Positions 5,876 to 12,730 are shown, counted from the stretch's first letter. The stretch: DNA of 12,730 bases from Candidatus Methanoperedens sp. (GCA_027460605.1 JAPZAN010000046.1:1-12730); one strand, 5' to 3'. Notes: generated by a model from the sequence alone, not told the origin. A program made the numbers and translations.

Positions 5876-6640
5876 CTAAATCACAAGCAGCCCTTTTTGC
5901 CAGTCATTGATAATCCTGACAGCCGCCCTCGTATCATCCACCTCGCCTTTCTTCTTCAGGCAGTTGCTCTCCCTGCCAATCAGTAGAAGCGCATCATAAG
6001 AATCCTGTCCCTCTATCGTGACATGATAGAAAGATTCCAGGGCAGTTTTGTTTTCAGCGCAAAATCTCTCTATTATCTTCATGGCAACACCGACCGGGTC
6101 CTTAATGTGTGTTGCATCCTTCACCGAAAGAATGCCCTGTATAAACTCATCGTTTTCGCCAAAGGGAATTATTCCAGGTGTATCCAGGAACAAAATGCGC
6201 GAGCCCGCATTCACAAGCTGCACTCCTCTTGTGTGACCTGATATTGATGAGGTACTGGCTTTGTGTCTCCCGGCCACGCCGTTGATAACCGATGATTTGC
6301 CTGTGTTGGGATAGCCAAGAGAGCCGACCAGTATATCGCGGCCTTTTATGCCTGCGGTTACAAGAATCTGGTGTCTTAACATCGTTGTCCCGAACCTGGT
6401 CTTACTGGACACAAAGACCGTGGGAGCAATTTTTGACAGGCGGGATTTGGTTTTCTCAAGGATTTCCTTTGATACAAGGTCGCATTTGTTAAGGACTATT
6501 ATGAACGGCTTCTTTGAACGCGCCACGTCACGCTCAACCTCGCTGTTCCGGGTTTCATCCGGGAACCGTGCATCGATTACCTCAAGAAGGATATCGGCTT
6601 TTTTTATGACATCCTTCACCATCATCTGGTAGCTTACCAT
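5876..6640 (-). CDS. Circularly permuted GTPase, MTG1/YlqF-like
   Basis: A 254-residue GTPase of the YlqF/YawG group, in which the G motifs come in the order G4-G5-G1-G2-G3. Members bind ribosomes and assist large-subunit assembly. Here G4 is NKCD (51-54), G5 SSK (78-80), G1 GYPNTGKSS (109-117), G2 the Thr of HTRGV (Thr137), and G3 DTPG (153-156). The N-terminal segment (KKADILLEVIDARFPDETRN) is also typical. The C-terminal helical region (about 165-254) is shorter than in bacterial RbgA. Ribosome assembly is inferred from the family; archaeal members are poorly studied. A TATA-like element 26 bases before the ATG suggests a leaderless message. ywbE converges from the other side. Confidence 0.92.
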   Translation of the reverse strand: MVSYQMMVKDVIKKADILLEVIDARFPDETRNSEVERDVARSKKPFIIVLNKCDLVSKEILEKTKSRLSKIAPTVFVSSKTRFGTTMLRHQILVTAGIKGRDILVGSLGYPNTGKSSVINGVAGRHKASTSSISGHTRGVQLVNAGSRILFLDTPGIIPFGENDEFIQGILSVKDATHIKDPVGVAMKIIERFCAENKTALESFYHVTIEGQDSYDALLLIGRESNCLKKKGEVDDTRAAVRIINDWQKGLLVI

Positions 6641-6661
6641 GCTCTGCGCTATGGTTCATGA

Positions 6662-6671
6662 GGATATAAGG
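6662..6671 (-). promoter_or_regulatory. TATA element for the GTPase gene
   Basis: The minus-strand sequence CCTTATATCC (6662-6671) is centred 26 bases before the ATG at 6640, so transcription would begin at the start codon. No ribosome binding site is present, consistent with a leaderless mRNA. Confidence 0.5.
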
Positions 6672-6689
6672 ATGTGTGACTTCCCACTT

Positions 6690-6722
6690 AAAAAACAACA
6701 GAGCAAGGCAAACCGACAAAAA
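6690..6722 (-). terminator. T-tract terminator candidate after the archaellin gene
   Basis: Downstream of the archaellin stop on the minus strand there are two oligo-T runs, T5 (complement of 6718-6722) and T6 (complement of 6690-6695). Archaeal RNA polymerase terminates at such runs without needing a hairpin. The remainder of the 6641-6783 spacer shows nothing else. Confidence 0.4.
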
Positions 6723-6783
6723 GCGTGTGTGTAAAATCTTTTGGTCTTAAATAATTTATCCCAAATCCGTTTTGTTTACTTCC

Positions 6784-7394
6784 TTATGGATACAGCTTCA
6801 CATAGCGGTTGATTCCAAAAGAGTTTGGTGCAGTTATTTCGAGATTTGCTGATGCACCGAGTTCTTGGTTTAGAGATAATATTATGGTTTCTCTTGGAAT
6901 AAGAAGCGGGATTGTATAGTTATTAGTTTCAAATCCAATATCGACCAAATCTCCGCTGTTAAGTACTGGCGTATCCACGCTGAAAGACCCATCTTCATCA
7001 CGTATTGCGGATGCTCCAAACGTATTTGGGCCACCACTTCCATTTGAATAGTTCAAATCCAAAATATAGTAGTTGCTTCTTATGGTTATGATTACCTGCC
7101 TCAAATCTAACGATGTTGTACCCACATCTGGTTTTAAACGGATAGACAGACTTGAATGCCTGGCTGAAGACCCGGTACAGTAGAGTTTACCCTGTCCCCC
7201 ACCACCCTCTCAACCAAAATATTGGATGACACCTGCATAGTAGCCTCTTTACTTGTTTTAATTGCTTTCTGCTGAAGTGTTCCAGTTGAATAAATCAACA
7301 CCGTGGCAGCCACAGCAGCGACTAATATCATTGCAATGAAAATTATAAGTGTGCCGACTCCAATATCTGCCTCCTCATTTTTAAAGTGTTTCAT
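6784..7394 (-). pseudogene. flaB: Archaellin (flagellin B), frame broken by an apparent one-base deletion
   Basis: Archaellins polymerise into the archaellum filament. The N-terminus MKHFKNEEADIGVGTLIIFI with the following AMILVAAVAATVLIYSTGTLQQKA is the class III signal peptide and hydrophobic assembly helix of FlaB; the charged leader would be removed by the prearchaellin peptidase. The first frame runs in sense to GLQPGIQ and then hits a stop at about 7137. The downstream frame reads SLSIRLKPDVGTTSLDLRQV, exactly the archaellin strand expected next, and continues to the stop at 6784. Restoring one A beside 7152-7153 joins both halves into a 203-residue protein, the normal size. GGGTGG (7402-7407) marks the start at 7394, not the ATG at 7433. 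The break may be a real mutation or a sequencing error. No other archaellum gene is present in the window. Confidence 0.85.
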
Positions 7395-7401
7395 TTTACG
7401 T

Positions 7402-7458
7402 CCACCCAGCTTCAAAAAAAGGGATGTTTTCAAAGAATGGTATTGTCTTGCATATAAA
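7402..7458 (-). promoter_or_regulatory. Archaellin promoter and ribosome binding site
   Basis: On the minus strand TTTATATG (7451-7458) is a TATA box predicting a start near 7430. GGGTGG at 7402-7407 lies seven bases before the ATG at 7394. The predicted start lies downstream of the upstream in-frame ATG at 7433, which therefore is unlikely to be used. Confidence 0.5.
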
Positions 7459-7563
7459 CTAACTTGTGAAAAACGTGTGAATCAAGCTTACATAGGTATT
7501 AGTATATCATCATGTGAATAATTCGCAACCATATGAATTAAATATCGTCTAAAGTAACTTTGC

Positions 7564-7606
7564 ACTCTTGGCGTGCTTTGCGGTGCAGGATTTTCCACCG
7601 CAGAGT
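7564..7606. repeat. Inverted repeat 1 (TGCGGTG / CACCGCA)
   Basis: TGCGGTG (7579-7585) pairs perfectly with CACCGCA (7596-7602) around a ten-base loop, and ACTCT (7564-7568) with AGAGT (7602-7606) can form an outer stem. The wording CTTTGCGGTG / ACCGCAGAG resembles a class of short intergenic repeats seen in many bacterial and archaeal genomes; that resemblance is from memory. Confidence 0.65.
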
Positions 7607-7609
7607 CAG

Positions 7610-7630
7610 CTATGAACCCACGGTTCATAG
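7610..7630. repeat. Inverted repeat 2, perfect 9-bp hairpin
   Basis: CTATGAACC (7610-7618) and GGTTCATAG (7622-7630) are exact reverse complements separated by the three bases CAC. It starts four bases after inverted repeat 1. It could be a protein-binding site or an RNA hairpin; there is no T-run after it on either strand. Confidence 0.65.
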
Positions 7631-7672
7631 GTAACAATGAAAAACAACAAAATGAACATTAACAGCGAACTA

Positions 7673-7721
7673 ATACGAACTCGTACGAACTCCGGCGGCG
7701 TGAGTTCGTATCAGTTCGTAC
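7673..7721. repeat. Inverted repeat 3, GAACT-rich long hairpin
   Basis: Two 20-base arms, 7673-7692 and 7702-7721, are reverse complements at 17 of 20 positions, around the nine-base loop CGGCGGCGT. Each arm is itself a near-duplicate of a ten-base unit (ATACGAACTC then GTACGAACTC on the left). Further GAACT and AGTTC copies flank it (7667-7671 and 7733-7737). The result is a direct repeat nested inside an inverted repeat, as in small palindromic mobile elements. Confidence 0.7.
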
Positions 7722-7765
7722 GAGTATAGTCAAGTTCATAAATAACCGTTAAAAAAAGAAAATCT

Positions 7766-7829
7766 GACAGGATTAACAGGATGAACTGGATTTTGTAATA
7801 TTTTATCCTGTCAATCCTGTTATCCCGTC
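7766..7829. repeat. Inverted repeat 4, GACAGGAT / ATCCTGTC type
   Basis: The left arm (7766-7791) is built of GACAGGAT-like units and the right arm (7805-7829) of ATCCTGTC-like units, giving an imperfect stem of about 25 bases with an A+T-rich 13-base loop (7792-7804). Repeats of this wording are common between genes in many prokaryotic genomes (from memory). No coding potential. Confidence 0.7.
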
Positions 7830-8018
7830 CGAAAAAATTGCTTAAATGATAGGTATAAAATTATGTAGATTTAAGAACCATGCTATAGTTGTTGATTTTC
7901 ATACCAGACGCAAAGAATTTACTCAACACCAAACTTTTTTACCGTTCCCGAAAAGCAAAATCCAAAAGCTCATGCTTCGCCCATCCGGAAGTCTGTTCGA
8001 TACTGGTTTGGCGCATCA

Positions 8019-8037
8019 ACAGGCAGTTTTTGCCTGT
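8019..8037 (-). terminator. Hairpin just after the acyl-CoA synthetase gene
   Basis: ACAGGCA (8019-8025) and TGCCTGT (8031-8037) form a perfect 7-bp stem with a five-base loop, 15 bases beyond the stop codon on the minus strand. There is no T-run after it, so it may stabilise a 3' end and not terminate by itself. Confidence 0.35.
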
Positions 8038-8052
8038 ATTCTTCATTTACCC

Positions 8053-9720
8053 CTACCTCTCCCACAATCCCTTTTCCTTAAGCGTCTCAATCACATCCCT
8101 CTTTCTCTCAAACTCCATCATCCGAAGCTCCCTGCGCTTTATCTTGCCGCTGATGGTTTTGGGCAGCTCTTTAACGAATTCAACAGCCCTCGGATACTTA
8201 TAAGGGGCTGTTATCTTCTTGACATGCTGCTGGATATCCCTAGCAAGCTCCTCCGAAGGTTCGTATCCCTCCTTCAATACCACAAAAACCTTGACGATTT
8301 CCCCTCTCAAAAGGTCTGGGCTCGGCACCATCGCGCACTCAAGGACTGCCTTATGTGAATTAACCGCGCTCTCGACTTCAAAAGGACCTATCCTGTATCC
8401 CGAACTTTTGCAGATGTCGTCAGCCCTTGAATCAAACCAGATGTACCCGGACTCATCTATCATCGCAATGTCCCCGGTGAGGTACCACTCACCCACAAAG
8501 CATTCTGCGGTTTTCTGGGGCTTATTATAATATCCTTTAAACAGCATGGGGTGGTTTTTGACAACGGCTATTACGCCCTTCCCGCCCGCCTTCACTTTAT
8601 CTCCTGTTTCGGGATTAACGATTGCTCCCTCAACCCCGGGCGTGAACTTTCCCATCGAGCCGGGTTTTATCACCATTCCAGGCATAGTGCACGCCACAGC
8701 GCAGGTTTCTGTCTGCCCATAGCCTTCCCTGACGCTTATCCCGAATTTCTCATCAAAGAACCTGACAATCCCCGGCGTGCATGGCTCACCTGCTGTCAAA
8801 ATGACCTTCAAATCCGAAAGTTCGTATCTTTTGTCCGCATCATCGAGCGTCGCCATTGCCCGCAGTTCAGTAGGCGTCATGCATGCCCTGTTTATTCTCC
8901 ATTTATCGAGCAGCTCATACCATTTTTCAGGGTTAAACCTGCCCGTGTAATGGAAATTCGCCGCGCCGGCGTTCAGAATAGCCCCGAAAGGCGCCCAGTA
9001 CCATTTAGCCCATCCCGGTTCTGTGGTTGCCCAGCAGAGCTCATCCGGCTGTGTGTTCCACCAGTAGTACCTGTTGAGCCTGTCGAAACAGTACATCAAT
9101 GAATGGGTGTGGACGACTCCTTTGGGCGCGCCGGTAGTGCCCGATGTGTATGTGAAGGCTAATGTATCATCTTTCTTGATTTCTTCAAGTTCTAATTTTC
9201 TTGATACATGAGCGGATTCCTCGCGCAGGTTCCTCCATCCATCCCTCTCACCTGAAAAGAAAAGATTCTGAATCGGAATTTTGTCTCTTATTGCATCTAC
9301 CTCATCTGCGACTTCCGAATCACCTGTGATAAGTGCTTTTACCCCCGCATCCAGAATCCTGTATTCTATGTCCGCTCTCCTGAGCATTATTGTGCCGGGA
9401 ACGACAACACCACCGACTGCCCAGATGCCTGTGCTTGCAGCATACACATCTATTCCCCGCGGAAGTATCACCAAAACCCTGTCGCCTTTGTGGATACCGG
9501 ATTCTCTCAGGATATTCCCCAGTCTCATGGCATTATCCCACACTTCCCAGTATGCCGCTTTTTCGACCTTCCCATCCGGATGCCCGGTGATTGCCATCAA
9601 CTTTGTTCTATCCATTGCCCACTTTCTAATAGTTTCAACAAAATTGTAATCTTCCGGGATATCCCACGTGAACTTCGCTCTCTCCTTTTCGTAATCGAAT
9701 GCTGTAATTTCTTTTCCCAT
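8053..9720 (-). CDS. AMP-forming acyl-CoA synthetase, medium-chain type
   Basis: A 555-residue member of the ANL adenylate-forming family. It activates a carboxylic acid with ATP to the acyl-AMP and transfers it to CoA. All core motifs are present: YTSGTTGAPKG (191-201, phosphate loop), TTEPGWAKW (232-240), YGQTE (334-338), YLTGD (413-417), SRADDICKSSGYRIGPFEVE (431-450, hinge and CoA region) and Lys526 in PKTISGKIKRREL, the adenylation lysine. The W-x-T-x-P-G-W-x-K-W pattern and SSGYRIGPFEVE favour the medium-chain/branched acyl-CoA synthetase (MACS) group over acetyl-CoA synthetase; Methanosarcina has a characterised MACS acting on short branched acids. Substrate is not settled. GAGGAGG (9729-9735 complement) is a strong ribosome binding site. 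In this lineage such enzymes can assimilate organic acids. The arginine decarboxylase gene lies 163 bases upstream. Confidence 0.95.
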   Translation of the reverse strand: MGKEITAFDYEKERAKFTWDIPEDYNFVETIRKWAMDRTKLMAITGHPDGKVEKAAYWEVWDNAMRLGNILRESGIHKGDRVLVILPRGIDVYAASTGIWAVGGVVVPGTIMLRRADIEYRILDAGVKALITGDSEVADEVDAIRDKIPIQNLFFSGERDGWRNLREESAHVSRKLELEEIKKDDTLAFTYTSGTTGAPKGVVHTHSLMYCFDRLNRYYWWNTQPDELCWATTEPGWAKWYWAPFGAILNAGAANFHYTGRFNPEKWYELLDKWRINRACMTPTELRAMATLDDADKRYELSDLKVILTAGEPCTPGIVRFFDEKFGISVREGYGQTETCAVACTMPGMVIKPGSMGKFTPGVEGAIVNPETGDKVKAGGKGVIAVVKNHPMLFKGYYNKPQKTAECFVGEWYLTGDIAMIDESGYIWFDSRADDICKSSGYRIGPFEVESAVNSHKAVLECAMVPSPDLLRGEIVKVFVVLKEGYEPSEELARDIQQHVKKITAPYKYPRAVEFVKELPKTISGKIKRRELRMMEFERKRDVIETLKEKGLWER

Positions 9721-9727
9721 TTCACTT

Positions 9728-9764
9728 CCTCCTCATTTAGAGTCAACACGAGCCTGTTTATATT
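9728..9764 (-). promoter_or_regulatory. Ribosome binding site and possible promoter of the acyl-CoA synthetase gene
   Basis: GAGGAGG on the minus strand, eight to ten bases before the ATG at 9720, is the strongest Shine-Dalgarno sequence in the window. AATATAAA (complement of 9757-9764) is a TATA candidate but would start transcription at about the ribosome binding site, so the true promoter may lie further upstream in the 9765-9883 spacer. Confidence 0.45.
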
Positions 9765-9883
9765 CAAAGTAAGGTCGTAACCCCAATATTAAGAACACTT
9801 CTCGTGTAATAAAGTTTTACGATATATATGATTAGAAGATATTTCGCAAGGTTTGTTTTGCAGGCTGATATCTTGAAAGATTA

Positions 9884-10426
9884 TTATGGTATGAAAACAG
9901 CCGCTGCGATAGCTGTTGTCCATAATCCGTTCTTATCTCCGGTAGCCGATTGGGTGATGTTTGTGGTTTTGATAATCAGTCCGCTTGTCTTGAACAATTG
10001 TTTTCTTTCATCCCATGCAGTTTCAGGGTCGAATTCAAGTCCCATCTTATTAGCCAGCATCGTTGCGGCAAGGTCTTCAGCATAATCTCCGGCTACCTCG
10101 TCTGTCTGTCCGAATGAGTGGTGCTCTGAAAGATACCCGTAATTGCTTTTGCCAGATGGGATCGCTGCGCCTATCGAGGCTGCAATCAACCTGTGCGGCT
10201 CGTTGGTTGAATTCCTGGCAAGCACGATGAAAGTAATCTCACCGGGTTCCAGCATCGTAAGTCCTTTTTCTTTTGTGATGAGCTTGCAGCCTGGCGGTAT
10301 TATGCTGGAAACATTTACAAGATTGCAGTATTGTATACCGGCATTTCTCAGTGCCAACTCGAAGGATTGCAGGTACTCCTTATGCTTGCCCACGCCCTTT
10401 GTCAAAAAGAAATTCTTTGGAATCAT
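9884..10426 (-). CDS. pdaD: Pyruvoyl-dependent arginine decarboxylase
   Basis: PdaD decarboxylates arginine to agmatine, the start of polyamine synthesis in archaea and the source of agmatine for the agmatidine base of tRNA-Ile2. The proenzyme cleaves itself between two serines; here the site is NVSSIIPPGC with Ser40-Ser41, leaving a pyruvoyl group at the new N-terminus of the larger chain. Other conserved parts: PKNFFLTKGVG (3-13), LEPGEITFIVLA (59-70), NEPHRLIAASIGAAIP (75-90), GYLSEHHSFGQTDEVAGDYAE (97-117, with the catalytic-site Glu109/Glu110 region) and TTAIAAAVFIP at the end. The 180-residue length is normal. ATTAATAAAC about 28 bases upstream suggests a leaderless mRNA. Confidence 0.96.
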   Translation of the reverse strand: MIPKNFFLTKGVGKHKEYLQSFELALRNAGIQYCNLVNVSSIIPPGCKLITKEKGLTMLEPGEITFIVLARNSTNEPHRLIAASIGAAIPSGKSNYGYLSEHHSFGQTDEVAGDYAEDLAATMLANKMGLEFDPETAWDERKQLFKTSGLIIKTTNITQSATGDKNGLWTTAIAAAVFIP

Positions 10427-10450
10427 CCTATGAATAGTTTAAAAGGATTG

Positions 10451-10460
10451 GTTTATTAAT
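10451..10460 (-). promoter_or_regulatory. TATA element for pdaD
   Basis: ATTAATAAAC on the minus strand (10451-10460) is centred about 29 bases before the ATG at 10426 in the short spacer after polX. No ribosome binding site is seen, so a leaderless start is likely. Confidence 0.4.
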
Positions 10461-10475
10461 GTTTTGGCTCTCCTC

Positions 10476-12185
10476 TCAATCCTTAAACCTGACCTCCTTT
10501 GCACTTCTCGTATTCATTACATCCTCCTTTTCAAGCCATCCGCGCCGTGCGACATCCACGCCGAATTCCATCAACCCGAGATGCCCCGTGTTATGGGCGT
10601 CAGTGCCAATCGCAATCTTCACCCCTCTACTTTTTGCTTTTCTTGAATTCACATCGCTAAGGTCCAGCCTGTTCGGATAGGCGTTAATCTCAAGAACCGT
10701 GCCCGTACCGGCAGCGGCGTCAAGCATGGCATCGATATCCACGTCATAAGCCTCCCGCTCGCCTATGATTCTTCCCGTGGGATGGGCTATTATATCCACG
10801 TTCTCGTTCTCCATCGCGGTTATCAGCCTGCCTGTAATCTCCCTTCTTGCCTGCTTCTGCCCCGTATGCAGCGCGGCGACAACCACATCGCACTGCTTCA
10901 GGATACTGTCAGGGAAATCAAGGCTCGCATCGGCTTTTATATCCACTTCGACGCCTGTGAAGACATGAAAATCCGAAAGCGTATCATTCAATTTATGGAT
11001 TTCTTCTATCTGGGCAAGCATCCTTTCCTCGCTAAGACCATGCGCTACGCCCAGCGCTTTTGAGTGGTCGGTTACTGCAATATATTCATATCCCAGCTTT
11101 TGCGCGGCTGTTGCCATCTCCACAAGCGTATTTGACCCTTCGCTCCAGTCAGTATGGACATGGAAATCGCCTTTTATGTCCTTATATTCAACAAGCTGGG
11201 GGAGTTTTCCTGAAATTGCCGCTTCTATCTCACCTGCATCCTCCCGTATCTCAGGGGGAATCGGCAAAAGCCCCAGTTTTCGATAGACTCCGTCATCACT
11301 CTCGCAATAGACTTTCCTGCCTGTGGAAATTTCCTCAAGGTCGTACTCTGAAAGTTTAAATCCTTTCTGCCTTGCCAGGTCCCGCAGCTTGATATTGTGC
11401 TCTTTTGAGCCTGTGAAGTACTGCAAAGACGTGCCAAAAGATTTGCTCTCCATGATTCGAAGGTCCACCTGTATCGCTTCCCTGGTCACGATGGTGGCTT
11501 TTGTCGAACCTTTTCCAATTACATCTTTAACCACAGGCAGATGCACAAATGCTTCGATTGCCGCATGGGCATCATTTGAGGTTGCAAGGATGTCAATATC
11601 GCCTACGGTTTCCTTTCTCCTGCGCAGGCTTCCCGCAGGCTCGATTTTTTCTATGAATCCGGACTTTTTCAGCGCCTCCACTATTTCTTTGACGAGAGGG
11701 AGGGCTATGCCAAGGGGAATCCTGGTGCTTCGCTGCCTGTATCTCTCAATGGCTTTTAAGATATTTTCTTCTTTTGTCTCCCCGAAATGTACAAGTCTCC
11801 TCAACCTGTGTTCCTTTGCCGCACGCTCAAGCTCTTCAACACTTTTTATTCCAAGTTCCTTGTTCAGGTATTGCAGTGTTTTCGGACCTACACCCGGGAT
11901 TTGCAGCAGTTCATGAAGCTCCTCTGGCACCTGTTTTTTTAATTCCTCATAATACTGAAGGCGCCCTGTTGCTAAATATTCCCCGATTTTCATGGCGATG
12001 GATTCTCCCACGCCCGGAATATCCTTTAACCTTTTCTCAAGGGCAATTTTTTCTATGTCCTCAGTCGTGCCTTCAATGGCACGCGCGGCTTTCGCATAAG
12101 CCCTTATCTTGAAAGTATTTTCCCCTTTTATTTCCAGAAGCTCGCTTATGTTGTATAAAACCCCGGCCACCTCGGCATTTCTCAT
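10476..12185 (-). CDS. polX: DNA polymerase X with PHP nuclease domain
   Basis: PolX fills small gaps in base-excision repair; the linked PHP domain gives metal-dependent 3'-5' exonuclease and end-processing activity. The 569 residues hold, in order: an 8-kDa-like domain with helix-hairpin-helix motifs LKDIPGVGESIA (53-64) and LQIPGVGPKT (94-103); the palm with GSLRRRKETVGDIDIL (185-200, Asp196 and Asp198) and Asp241 in QVDLR, giving the three catalytic acids; then the PHP domain from about 338 with GDFHVHTDWSEG (His342, His344), VTDHS (Asp373, His374), TGVEVDI (Glu413), ALHTG (His440), IAHPTGR (His468) and GTDAHNTGHLG (Asp529, His531). All metal ligands appear intact, so both activities are expected. 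It is the standard length for bacterial and archaeal PolX. The upstream gene ends 42 bases before it on the same strand. Confidence 0.97.
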   Translation of the reverse strand: MRNAEVAGVLYNISELLEIKGENTFKIRAYAKAARAIEGTTEDIEKIALEKRLKDIPGVGESIAMKIGEYLATGRLQYYEELKKQVPEELHELLQIPGVGPKTLQYLNKELGIKSVEELERAAKEHRLRRLVHFGETKEENILKAIERYRQRSTRIPLGIALPLVKEIVEALKKSGFIEKIEPAGSLRRRKETVGDIDILATSNDAHAAIEAFVHLPVVKDVIGKGSTKATIVTREAIQVDLRIMESKSFGTSLQYFTGSKEHNIKLRDLARQKGFKLSEYDLEEISTGRKVYCESDDGVYRKLGLLPIPPEIREDAGEIEAAISGKLPQLVEYKDIKGDFHVHTDWSEGSNTLVEMATAAQKLGYEYIAVTDHSKALGVAHGLSEERMLAQIEEIHKLNDTLSDFHVFTGVEVDIKADASLDFPDSILKQCDVVVAALHTGQKQARREITGRLITAMENENVDIIAHPTGRIIGEREAYDVDIDAMLDAAAGTGTVLEINAYPNRLDLSDVNSRKAKSRGVKIAIGTDAHNTGHLGLMEFGVDVARRGWLEKEDVMNTRSAKEVRFKD

Positions 12186-12227
12186 CAGATTTTAATTGGT
12201 GCGGCAAACTAAAAGGCTTTTCTGTTG

Positions 12228-12730
12228 TTAAACCATTTCTGCATCATGATAGAGCCTCATGGCCATAATGTGCCCGTCATGCGCGTTTATGTCTATTAAC
12301 TCTCTCTTACCTTTTATTTCCCATACAGGAATATGCAAAAGGTCCATTTTGAAGTTTATTTCATCGCTGCCGGGAGCAAAAATCTTGTTTTCAAATACGA
12401 TTGTATCGCCTATCATTTCATTCAGCCTGATTTCTTTTGTATGTTCCCTGATGATGGAGTTTAAGGCTTTGGTCACAGCATCCTTTTTCTGGATGAGCGG
12501 TTGGCTTATCTCATAATTCTGGGTAGGCATGAAGGTGTTATCCTGGATTTCCTTGTATTTATTAAAAAAATTCTCTCCAGTGAGGGCATGAATATAACCT
12601 GCGCCTTCGCCTGTGAGGTCTACCATTTTTGATTTATACTTCTTCTGGATATTAAAAGAATAATTATAATACCATACCGGAATGAATTTTAATGTCTGGC
12701 TTTTTGCAGTTCCTATTTTTGCTTCGGCTA
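12228..12730 (-). CDS. Unknown protein, C-terminal part (5' end beyond window edge), with repeated IPVW motif
   Basis: The reading frame is open to the right edge: 34 codons before the internal Met at 12626 have no stop and read FIPVWYYNYSF and onwards, so the gene starts outside the window. 166 residues are visible. Two related segments occur, FIPVWYYNYSFNIQKKYKSK followed by MVDLTGEGAGYIHALTG, and HIPVWEIKGKRELIDINAHD followed by GHIMAMR. Each is an aromatic/hydrophobic strand, a polar strand, then a D-G/T-G turn and another strand, so the protein looks like an internal duplication of a beta-hairpin module. Similar IPVW-strand-turn modules occur at the ends of some uncharacterised archaeal proteins. 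No membrane segment or catalytic motif is seen in the visible part. polX follows 42 bases downstream and may be cotranscribed. Confidence 0.75.
   Translation of the reverse strand, partial: AEAKIGTAKSQTLKFIPVWYYNYSFNIQKKYKSKMVDLTGEGAGYIHALTGENFFNKYKEIQDNTFMPTQNYEISQPLIQKKDAVTKALNSIIREHTKEIRLNEMIGDTIVFENKIFAPGSDEINFKMDLLHIPVWEIKGKRELIDINAHDGHIMAMRLYHDAEMV

Larger units (their letters stand above)
7459..8052. other. Gene-free region with a cluster of inverted repeats
   Basis: About 600 bases without a credible gene. The first part (7459-7560) is A+T-rich and featureless apart from the archaellin upstream sequence. Bases 7561-7829 hold four different inverted-repeat elements, listed separately. 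Bases 7830-8018 show no gene: a minus-strand frame of about 35 codons reading from near 8048 shows no recognisable protein. A hairpin lies at 8019-8037, just after the acyl-CoA synthetase stop. Confidence 0.6.

Noticed and set aside
7395..7433. Longer archaellin start at the ATG at 7433
   Set aside because: It lies before or at the predicted transcription start and adds 13 residues to an otherwise normal short archaellin leader; the GGGTGG site supports 7394.
7561..7829. CRISPR array
   Set aside because: The repeats differ from one another, are palindromic elements of different wording, and are not regularly spaced by unique spacers; no cas gene is present.
7846..8358. Plus-strand frame of 170 codons across the repeat-region end and acyl-CoA synthetase 3' end
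   Set aside because: Half lies antisense to the synthetase C-terminus and the rest has no recognisable protein or ribosome binding site.
8551..9102. Plus-strand frame of 183 codons opposite the acyl-CoA synthetase gene
   Set aside because: Antisense shadow of an intact gene, low-complexity translation, no start signal.
11323..11916. Plus-strand frame of 197 codons opposite polX
   Set aside because: It is the antisense shadow of a complete PolX with all catalytic residues; the serine- and leucine-rich translation has no motifs.
1..12730. tRNA, rRNA, insertion-sequence transposase or integrase genes
   Set aside because: No tRNA cloverleaf, rRNA stretch, transposase or integrase protein was seen on either strand by eye; a covariance-model scan was not possible.

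Overview
The window looks like chromosomal DNA of a methanogen-lineage euryarchaeon, most likely from the Methanosarcinales or the related ANME-2 / Methanoperedens group. The evidence is an archaellin of the class with a short charged leader, a pyruvoyl-dependent arginine decarboxylase, a HisH-coupled AIR-synthase-like protein, a YwbE-family protein, a circularly permuted GTPase, and archaeal TATA promoters, several of which sit about 26 bases upstream of the start codon (leaderless mRNAs). The lineage is an inference from gene content and protein style, not from a marker gene.

Layout. Bases 1-406 (minus strand) hold the N-terminus of aspartate-semialdehyde dehydrogenase (cut by the left edge) preceded by a small 2x[4Fe-4S] ferredoxin. 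Bases 407-598 are a divergent promoter region. Bases 599-3679 (plus strand) hold a tight run of a class I PLP aminotransferase, hisH, and an AIR synthase/SelD/HypE-superfamily protein that overlaps hisH by 11 bases.

Bases 3680-5650 are visibly richer in A+T and form the accessory part of the window. They hold a possible orphan short ORF, a minus-strand 168-residue unknown protein, and, divergent from it, a two-gene unit of a winged-HTH regulator and a small helical protein with an R-x4-H motif. The shared spacer carries a perfect 14-base palindrome and a second copy of a 10-mer taken from it. A less A+T-rich block with inverted-repeat potential lies at about 5471-5580. Then come ywbE (plus) and an MTG1/YlqF-like GTPase (minus), which converge.

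Bases 6784-7394 (minus) hold an archaellin gene broken by what looks like a single-base deletion. Bases 7395-8052 have no gene, but carry four different inverted-repeat elements in a row. From 8053 to 12730 everything is on the minus strand: a medium-chain-type acyl-CoA synthetase, pyruvoyl arginine decarboxylase, DNA polymerase X with a PHP domain, and a gene of unknown function that runs off the right edge.

Most of this is housekeeping metabolism: amino-acid biosynthesis (asd, aminotransferase, hisH), agmatine/polyamine supply, organic-acid activation, DNA repair and a GTPase. The parts most likely to be new are the divergent A+T-rich three-gene module at 3894-5409 with its candidate operators, the dense cluster of dyad repeats at 7561-7829, the block at 5471-5580, and the frame-broken archaellin.
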